NCBI GenBank assembly: GCA_027489835.1
Contig: JAIXZF010000424.1
Location: forward strand, 1 to 6,052
DNA: 6,052 nt
Source of the DNA: Hyphomicrobiales bacterium
GTDB lineage: Bacteria > Pseudomonadota > Alphaproteobacteria > Rhizobiales > Beijerinckiaceae
Reading direction: 5' to 3'
The position numbers and the translations under genes were made by a program. Below the pieces are notes generated by a model. That model was given only the letters and a program-made list of their open reading frames with translations, was not told where the DNA came from and searched no databases. Shown in pieces: positions 1 through 6,052 of the stretch (the stretch's first letter is position 1; each line of letters starts with the position of its first letter).

Positions 1-473
1 ATGACATGGCCGACGTGAAGCTGCTTCGTCAGCTTCGGCGGGGCGGCCTCGAAGGCGGCGAGGGCGCGCTCGACCTTGCCGGCCTGATGGTCAAGCCATT
101 TCGGCTCGCGCCGGTCCTCCGCGCGCCAGCGTGTCTCGTAGACCTGGATGAGCGCGGCGTCGCAGAGCCCGTCCGCCAGTGACTGCATGCGCAGCACCTC
201 GAAGCGCTTGGCGGCATTGCGGGGAATGATTTTGCCGCCGCCTGCGAGATGGTCGAGATACTCCACGATGACGCGGGAATCATACAGCGTCGAGCCATCC
301 TCCAGCACCAGCGTCGGGATCTTGCCGAGCGGGTTCTGGTGCCGCAGCGCCTCGGCCGGATCATTGGTGTCGGCGACGACGACCTCGATCCGGTCGCCGA
401 GTCCGAGCAGGGCGGCGCAGATCTTGACCTTGCGGCCATAGGGCGATGCGGGGGCGGAGCGGAGCGTGATCAT
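1..473 (-). CDS. Glutathione S-transferase family protein, C-terminus cut off by window edge
   Basis: The frame opens at ATG 473 and stays open to base 1, giving 157 residues. Family members are usually about 200 aa, so some 45 C-terminal residues lie outside. The N-terminal thioredoxin-like domain is clear: SAPASPYGRKVKI at residues 6-18, with Ser6 or Ser10 as possible glutathione-activating residues; NPLGKIPTL at 47-55 with the cis-Pro at 53; and the glutathione-gripping Asp65-Ser66 in LYDSRVIVEYLD. The all-helical C-terminal domain starts near residue 88, and LADGLCDAALIQVYE resembles the E. coli YibF-type GSTs. These are cytosolic proteins that conjugate or reduce substrates with glutathione; the substrate is unknown. 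The in-frame stop upstream leaves no longer ATG start. The ribosome site is weak (AAGG, 11 bases upstream). The gene follows rlmJ after 56 bases on the same strand, so co-transcription is possible. Family call is firm, specific role is not. Confidence 0.9.
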   Translation of the reverse strand, partial: MITLRSAPASPYGRKVKICAALLGLGDRIEVVVADTNDPAEALRHQNPLGKIPTLVLEDGSTLYDSRVIVEYLDHLAGGGKIIPRNAAKRFEVLRMQSLADGLCDAALIQVYETRWRAEDRREPKWLDHQAGKVERALAAFEAAPPKLTKQLHVGHV

Positions 474-498
474 GACGGCGGAGACCTTGCGGTTGGTA

Positions 499-514
499 AA
501 ACGTGGTGACGTTT
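499..514 (-). other. Small AT-rich hairpin in the rlmJ-GST spacer
   Basis: AAACGT and ACGTTT form a perfect 6-bp stem around a 4-base loop, with two or three T residues after it on the minus strand. It lies in the 56-base gap between rlmJ and the GST gene. It could be a weak terminator or attenuator, but the stem is short and AT-rich and the T-run is poor, so read-through into the GST gene is just as likely. Confidence 0.3.
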
Positions 515-529
515 CCGCTTACACCAGCT

Positions 530-1372
530 TCATCCTGCGATCATCTCCGATCGGAAGCCGGCCCGCGACGATCTCGCCAGTCGCTCGGCCAGCGCCGGCA
601 GCAGCGCATCAGCGGCGGCCTTCAGCGTCCAGGGCGGATTGAGGATGGCAAGACCGCAGCCTGCCAACCGGTTGGCCACGTCGAGGTCGTCCACCATCAG
701 CTCCAGCCTCAGCGCCGTCGCCGGCCCGGCATCGGCGAGCGCGCCGCACAATTCATCGGCCTGCCGCGGGTTCTTCAGTGGATACCAGACCATGAAGCAG
801 CCTGTCGGCCATTTGCGCCAGGCGGCCGTCGTCTCGCGGGCCAGCGCCTGCCACTCGTCCGCAGCCTCGAAGGCCGGGTCGATCAGCGCGAGGCCGCGGC
901 GCTCCTTCGGCGGGATATTGGCGCGCAGCGCCTGCCACCCATCCATCTGAAAGGCCTTCATCCGCGCGTCGCGGCCAAGCGCGGACTTCAGCGCGCGGAA
1001 CGTTTCCGGCTGGAGCTCGGCGCCGATGTAGCGGTCGTCTGCCCTCAGCAACTGCTGGCACAGGAGCGGCGACCCCGGATAGCTTGTCGCTCCATGGCCG
1101 GCGCGGAGCACGTCGAGCGCGTCGCGCCAAGGCTTGAGCACATCCTCGACTTCCGGCGCAAACGGCGCGGCGAGACGGCCCACGCCATCCTTCCATTCGC
1201 TGGTCCGTGCCGCAGCCGCGCTGGCGAGGTCATAGAGCCCCGCGCCGGCATGGCTTTCGACGACCCTGATCGGTCCGGGCTTCTGCTGCTGGTAGTCGAT
1301 GACGAAGGCCAGCATGACATGCTTGAGCACATCGGCGAAGTTGCCGGCATGAAAGGCGTGGCGGTAGTTCAT
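530..1372 (-). CDS. rlmJ: 23S rRNA (adenine(2030)-N6)-methyltransferase RlmJ
   Basis: The 280-residue product equals the length of E. coli RlmJ (YhiR), which transfers a methyl group from S-adenosylmethionine to N6 of A2030 in 23S rRNA before the large subunit is fully assembled. The family signature NYRHAFHAGNFADVLKH occupies residues 2-18, including Lys17. The SAM-binding loop is ESHAGAGLYDL at 39-49, YPGSP is at 98-102, and the catalytic motif IV is DPAFE at 165-169. E. coli has DPPYE there, so the second Pro is Ala here. WYPLK (196-200) and NPPW (245-248) are further family landmarks. The ATG has a good ribosome site, TGAGGG at 1377-1382, whose TGA is the stop codon of the RNase T2 gene 7 bases upstream; this suggests translational coupling. 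The role is a cytosolic housekeeping step in ribosome maturation. Confidence 0.95.
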   Translation of the reverse strand: MNYRHAFHAGNFADVLKHVMLAFVIDYQQQKPGPIRVVESHAGAGLYDLASAAAARTSEWKDGVGRLAAPFAPEVEDVLKPWRDALDVLRAGHGATSYPGSPLLCQQLLRADDRYIGAELQPETFRALKSALGRDARMKAFQMDGWQALRANIPPKERRGLALIDPAFEAADEWQALARETTAAWRKWPTGCFMVWYPLKNPRQADELCGALADAGPATALRLELMVDDLDVANRLAGCGLAILNPPWTLKAAADALLPALAERLARSSRAGFRSEMIAG

Positions 1373-1379
1373 CCCGCCC

Positions 1380-2081
1380 TCAGCGCACCGGCTGGACGGT
1401 GATGTCCCGCGTGCGGCAACCGCCCCGGTCGACCTCCTGGCAGGTGCGGAAGGAGCGCAGATCCTTGGTGAAGCAGATGCGAACCTCCTGCAGCTCGCCG
1501 CGCCGGCAGGCGACCGACATCATGTCCGTCCGCAGGCCGGGGTTGGCGGCGACGAAGGCCCGCTCGAGGTCGATCGGAGCCCAGGTCTGGGTGCGCTCGA
1601 CAGCCTTGAACTGCGGGGGGATGACGATGGCAGCCCGGGCCCGCTTCACGTCATTGAAGTAATCCGTCGGGCTCGAGCCGGCGCAGACGCCGTGCTTGCG
1701 CCACTGATAGCGCGCCAGCCCCTCCTCGGGATAGACCTGCCGGGCGATGTCCATGGCCTGACGCGAGGGCGTCCGCCCGGCGGGGCCGCACTCGGTGGGG
1801 TAGCCGCGCTCGTTCTGAGGCCATAGCCCATGCACCACGAAGCCGAGGGACGAGCCTGCCCTGCACTGGTCGCGGTTCTTCTCGTCGCCTTCGAGCGCGC
1901 AGAAGCCCGGCGACCATGATAGCGCCAGCACGTAGAAATCGAACTCTCCGGCCGGGCCGCCGCGTCCGCCCCGCTCGCGTCCGCCATCCTGCGCCAGGGC
2001 AGGGGCGAGCGCGACGTGGAAAAACAGAAGCGTCGCGAGCGCGGCGCGCAGGATGGACGGGAATGTCGCGCCGGTCTTCAC
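1380..2081 (-). CDS. Secreted ribonuclease T2 family protein
   Basis: I place the start at GTG 2081, giving 233 aa. This GTG shares a GTGA with the stop of the upstream gene and leaves a clean signal peptide (n-region Lys2, hydrophobic ILRAALATLLFFHVALAPALA, cleavage near residue 29 before QDGG). A longer frame from 2144 would add 21 residues that spoil the signal peptide and overlap the upstream gene by 67 bases. Mature domain: LALSWSPGFC near the N-terminus, active-site motif I HGLWP at 84-88 (His84), and motif II YQWRKHGVC at 125-133 (Lys129, His130). Eight cysteines (61, 73, 98, 133, 192, 203, 214, 222) could make four disulfides. RNase T2 enzymes cut single-stranded RNA through 2',3'-cyclic phosphates; bacterial ones are periplasmic or extracellular and serve RNA scavenging. 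Oddity: the acidic residue usual in motif II (Glu in RNase Rh and E. coli RNase I) is Gln126 here, so activity may be altered. Confidence 0.9.
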   Translation of the reverse strand: MKTGATFPSILRAALATLLFFHVALAPALAQDGGRERGGRGGPAGEFDFYVLALSWSPGFCALEGDEKNRDQCRAGSSLGFVVHGLWPQNERGYPTECGPAGRTPSRQAMDIARQVYPEEGLARYQWRKHGVCAGSSPTDYFNDVKRARAAIVIPPQFKAVERTQTWAPIDLERAFVAANPGLRTDMMSVACRRGELQEVRICFTKDLRSFRTCQEVDRGGCRTRDITVQPVR

Positions 2082-2521
2082 CAGGGCGTCGCCTGCTCGC
2101 AATTCGGCGCGTAGGTGCGGTGGCGATCGAGGCCCGTCACGCACCAGATCACCTCCCAGGTGTTGCCGAAGGGCCCGATGCTCTCGCGCACGAAGTAGTT
2201 CACATGCCGCAGCCGGCCGTCATTGAGATGCGCCCGCGCCGAGCAGAACCGCCGCGGAACGTAGGTCGCGCCCCAGGGCCTCAGGCCGCGCTCGCGCACA
2301 TGGTCGAAGCCGCCGATCTGCAGCCCCGTCCGCCAGTAATTGGCCTCGCGGGAGGCGAACCAGCTCGTGACTTCGCCGAGCACGGCTGCGGAGTCGCAGA
2401 GCGGCAGCGGGCTCGCCGCGTAGCCCGCGACGCGGTCCTCCGCCCGGTCGATGGCCTGCGCGCCGGCCGTCATGCCGGCGCAGGCAAGGAACGCAGCGAG
2501 AAAAACCTTCAATGACCGCAT
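2078..2521 (-). CDS. Small exported Cys-containing protein of unknown function
   Basis: The 147-residue product starts with a typical signal peptide (Arg2, Lys5, hydrophobic VFLAAFLACAGMTAG, likely cut after AQA at residue 23). The mature part of about 124 residues has four cysteines (42, 93, 127, 141), enough for two disulfides and consistent with a periplasmic location. It has aromatic-rich stretches such as ANYWRTGLQIGGFD, RPWGATYVPRRFC and TWEVIWCVTGLDR. I recognise this only as a pattern of conserved hypothetical proteins in Hyphomicrobiales; no catalytic motif or assigned function comes to mind. The ATG is preceded by a strong ribosome site, GAGGTG at 2526-2531. Its TGA overlaps the GTG of the RNase T2 gene, so the two are probably translated as a coupled pair. 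A functional link with the RNase is only an inference from that coupling. Confidence 0.85.
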   Translation of the reverse strand: MRSLKVFLAAFLACAGMTAGAQAIDRAEDRVAGYAASPLPLCDSAAVLGEVTSWFASREANYWRTGLQIGGFDHVRERGLRPWGATYVPRRFCSARAHLNDGRLRHVNYFVRESIGPFGNTWEVIWCVTGLDRHRTYAPNCEQATPW

Positions 2522-2537
2522 GATTCACCTCGTCGGA

Positions 2538-2554
2538 GCATGGCGAGACCATGC
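2538..2554 (-). repeat. Inverted repeat just upstream of the small exported protein gene
   Basis: GCATGG and CCATGC form a 6-bp stem around a 5-base loop, 6 bases upstream of the ribosome site (2526-2531). In RNA this would be a short hairpin in the leader. It could limit cleavage or act as a weak operator; chance is also possible at this GC content. Confidence 0.3.
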
Positions 2555-2567
2555 GGAGAACCTCAAC

Positions 2568-2582
2568 GCCGGTCAAGCCGGC
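2568..2582 (-). repeat. Short GC-rich hairpin right after the ClpP-like gene stop
   Basis: GCCGG and CCGGC pair around a 5-base loop, one base after the stop codon of the exported ClpP-like gene. There is no T-run, so it does not look like an intrinsic terminator. With the neighbouring inverted repeat at 2538-2554 it fills most of the 62-base spacer and may protect the 3' end of the upstream message. Confidence 0.3.
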
Positions 2583-2583
2583 T

Positions 2584-3252
2584 TCAGCCCCGGCGCCGCT
2601 GCTTGCCCTTGGCCGGCTCGCGGGCCGTGACCATCCGCAGCTTCGAAAGCTCGGCACGGCTCAGCACATGGATGCTGCTGCTCGGGGTCGCGTCCGCGAG
2701 CGCGACGAGTTCGCCCGAAACGCCCATCATCCTGAGGTAGCGCGCGAGGACTGGCGAGTAGCCTTCGGTCGAGACCTGCGCGTCGATCGAGCCGCCGCCG
2801 CCGGGATCACGCTGGCCGCTTCGGCGCGTCCAGGCCCTGTGCACGCCAACCTCGCTGCCTTCCGGCACGATGCGCTGGCGCCCTCCCGCCAGCGTGTAGG
2901 CGCAGGCCGAATAGCAGCGTGCGGTCGCCAGCGAGCCGCCGCTGATCTGCCCGACCATGATCGAGAAGCCGAGTTGGCGCATGACGATGCCGAGCTTCAG
3001 CGAGCCGACGAGGTTGCCGCCGGGCGAGGACATCAGGACGATGCTCTTGACCGGCCGCCCGAGCACGTCGCTGCGCACGAAATCGAAGAAGACCTGGTCG
3101 GAATCGAGCCCGATTTCGCCCGAGGCCACGATGACGCGCGCGCAGTCGGCGTCGCACGTCCCGTCGCGCAGCGTCGCCAGCGAAAACGTCATGGCAGAGG
3201 CCGGCGCCATCGCGACCAGCAGGAACAGGGCCGAGGCCAGAAGGCGACGCAT
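2584..3252 (-). CDS. Exported ClpP/crotonase-fold (COG3904-like) protein
   Basis: I choose ATG 3252, giving 222 aa. It has a ribosome site GGGAG (3260-3264) 7 bases upstream and yields a compact signal peptide (RR at 2-3, hydrophobic LLASALFLLVAMAPASA, cut near residue 20). ATG 3258 is too close to GGGAG, and the TTG at 3273 directly abuts the tRNA end. After the signal peptide comes a Cys pair (TCDADC, 33-38) and a strand-turn SSPGGNLVGSLKLG at about 75-88, like the oxyanion-hole SPGG of ClpP. CYSAC at 113-117 places Ser115 where ClpP has its nucleophile, and GVHRAW at 136-141 places His138 as the likely base. I could not identify a third catalytic residue. The C-terminus ends in a basic KGKQRRRG tail. 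Such proteins are predicted periplasmic and poorly characterised; protease activity is an inference from fold and residues. It is the first gene after tRNA-Val. Confidence 0.82.
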   Translation of the reverse strand: MRRLLASALFLLVAMAPASAMTFSLATLRDGTCDADCARVIVASGEIGLDSDQVFFDFVRSDVLGRPVKSIVLMSSPGGNLVGSLKLGIVMRQLGFSIMVGQISGGSLATARCYSACAYTLAGGRQRIVPEGSEVGVHRAWTRRSGQRDPGGGGSIDAQVSTEGYSPVLARYLRMMGVSGELVALADATPSSSIHVLSRAELSKLRMVTAREPAKGKQRRRG

Positions 3253-3259
3253 GGGCATG

Positions 3260-3264
3260 CTCCC
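3260..3264 (-). promoter_or_regulatory. Ribosome binding site for the ClpP-like gene, inside the tRNA trailer
   Basis: GGGAG lies 7 bases before ATG 3252 and only 9 bases after the last base of the tRNA CCA end. It decides the start codon. It also shows that the mRNA leader, if transcribed from the tRNA promoter, is essentially the tRNA 3' trailer. Confidence 0.6.
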
Positions 3265-3273
3265 ACGGGACAA

Positions 3274-3349
3274 TGGTGGGCGGTGACGGGCTCGAACCGC
3301 CGACCCTCTCGGTGTAAACGAGATGCTCTACCGACTGAGCTAACCGCCC
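3274..3349 (-). tRNA. tRNA-Val (anticodon UAC), CCA end encoded
   Basis: A complete 76-base cloverleaf can be folded. The acceptor stem GGGCGGT pairs with ACCGCCC, the D stem GCTC with GAGC, and the anticodon stem TCTCG with CGAGA. The anticodon loop TTTACAC gives TAC (plus-strand 3314-3316), which reads valine GUN codons, chiefly GUA and GUG. The variable loop is GGGTC, and the T stem GGCGG/CCGTC holds one G-U pair around loop TTCGAGC. The discriminator is A, and CCA is encoded in the gene. A promoter candidate lies just upstream. No terminator follows; a protein gene begins 21 bases downstream. Confidence 0.98.
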
Positions 3350-3369
3350 TGAATGGCCCCTTGCGACCG

Positions 3370-3398
3370 TGTCTAGCAAAGGCGCATCGCTTCGACAA
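3370..3398 (-). promoter_or_regulatory. Candidate sigma-70 promoter for tRNA-Val
   Basis: On the minus strand TTGTCG (3398-3393) and TAGACA (3375-3370) stand exactly 17 bases apart. This matches the housekeeping -35/-10 layout with four of six consensus bases in each box. Transcription would begin about 12-14 bases before the tRNA 5' end, a normal short leader. It sits after the lon terminator, so the tRNA has its own start. No other pair in the 3350-3450 stretch is as good by eye. Confidence 0.6.
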
Positions 3399-3450
3399 CG
3401 CCGCGCGCTGCCATGCGGCCGACGGGAAGGAAAGCGCGCCATTCTCTCAA

Positions 3451-3478
3451 GAAAAAGCCCCGGCGCAAGGCCGGGGCT
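3451..3478 (-). terminator. Intrinsic terminator of lon
   Basis: AGCCCCGGC and GCCGGGGCT form a perfect 9-bp GC-rich stem around the 5-base loop CTTGC. The stem ends in the first T of a run of five T residues on the minus strand. It begins 27 bases after the lon stop codon. This is a textbook rho-independent terminator and separates lon from the tRNA-Val transcription unit. Confidence 0.93.
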
Positions 3479-3505
3479 CGTTGTCTTGGCAAGGTTCGCG
3501 GCCGC

Positions 3506-5944
<2,439 letters not shown>

Positions 5945-6052
5945 CTGACAATTCCTTATCGTGCTTGCGGCTCGCTCGGCCCCCTTCTGGGCGACCGTGA
6001 GCCGAACTCAGGCCAGCGGGCGCTGGACCCGGGTCGCGGCAGCCACCCTGAC
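5945..6052. other. Leader region upstream of lon, no complete gene
   Basis: These 108 bases hold the lon ribosome site (5953-5957) and inverted repeats near 6013-6035. On the minus strand one frame is open from the window edge to a TGA at 6010-6008, with only 14 codons inside the window; they do not resemble the usual ClpX C-terminus. They could be the tail of an upstream gene or just noncoding. No sigma-70 or sigma-32 promoter stands out. Confidence 0.5.
6013..6035. repeat. Two abutting palindromes upstream of lon
   Basis: CCAGCG-GG-CGCTGG (6013-6026) is a perfect 6-bp inverted repeat with a 2-base centre. It shares its last base with the perfect 10-base palindrome GACCCGGGTC (6026-6035). 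They lie 69-91 bases upstream of the lon start codon. Possible operator or hairpin; at high GC such palindromes also arise by chance. Confidence 0.35.

Noticed and set aside
29..439. Minus-strand open frame of 136 codons at the left end
   Set aside because: The alternative minus frame from ATG 473 encodes a clear GST fold. This one is an Arg/Ser-rich shadow of it.
503..1402. Long plus-strand open frame of 299 codons
   Set aside because: It is antisense to rlmJ, whose family signatures are unmistakable. Its translation is Arg/Gly/Ala-rich without any recognisable motif, as expected for a shadow frame in GC-rich DNA.
2082..2144. N-terminal extension of the RNase T2 gene to 2144
   Set aside because: It would overlap the upstream gene by 67 bases and put 21 polar residues before a well-formed signal peptide. 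The GTG at 2081 explains both the overlap and the export signal.
1916..2515. Plus-strand open frame of 199 codons
   Set aside because: It is antisense to the coupled small exported protein and the start of the RNase T2 gene, has no ribosome site of note and an Arg/Ala-rich shadow composition.
3253..3273. TTG at 3273 or ATG at 3258 as start of the ClpP-like gene
   Set aside because: The TTG directly follows the tRNA CCA end and has no ribosome site other than tRNA sequence. The ATG at 3258 is only one base from GGGAG, whereas ATG 3252 has ideal spacing.
3274..3349. tRNA gene as a phage or island attachment site
   Set aside because: No integrase gene, repeated tRNA 3' end or change in gene style is visible on either side within the window.

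Overview
This is a GC-rich window in which every gene I can support lies on the minus strand. It looks chromosomal and alphaproteobacterial. A member of the Hyphomicrobiales (Bosea- or Methylobacterium-like) is my best guess. The guess rests on high GC, the style of the Lon and RlmJ proteins, a small Cys-rich exported protein of a type I associate with that order, and a tRNA-Val next to lon. No mobile element, CRISPR array or integration scar is visible, and the genus is not proven.

Read in the direction of transcription (right to left), the window starts with about 108 bases of leader, then lon (5944-3506), the ATP-dependent quality-control protease. Lon is closed by a strong intrinsic terminator (3478-3451). 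A 17-bp-spaced promoter candidate (3398-3370) then precedes a complete tRNA-Val(UAC) with an encoded CCA end (3349-3274).

Only 21 bases after the tRNA, a run of five closely spaced genes begins. They are an exported ClpP/crotonase-fold protein (3252-2584), a small exported Cys protein of unknown function (2521-2078), an exported RNase T2 (2081-1380, GTG start overlapping the previous stop in a GTGA), the 23S rRNA methyltransferase gene rlmJ (1372-530), and a glutathione S-transferase cut by the left window edge (473-1). Gaps are 21, 62, -4, 7 and 56 bases, and I see no convincing terminator between them. The tRNA promoter may therefore drive at least the first of these genes.

The three consecutive genes after the tRNA all encode signal-peptide proteins: a possible serine-hydrolase fold, an unknown, and a nuclease. 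They sit next to an RNA-modification gene. The most notable points are the tRNA-to-mRNA junction, the Glu-to-Gln change in the RNase T2 active-site motif, and the DPAF form of the RlmJ catalytic motif. I do not see a clear new defence or mobile system; most of the window is ordinary housekeeping DNA.
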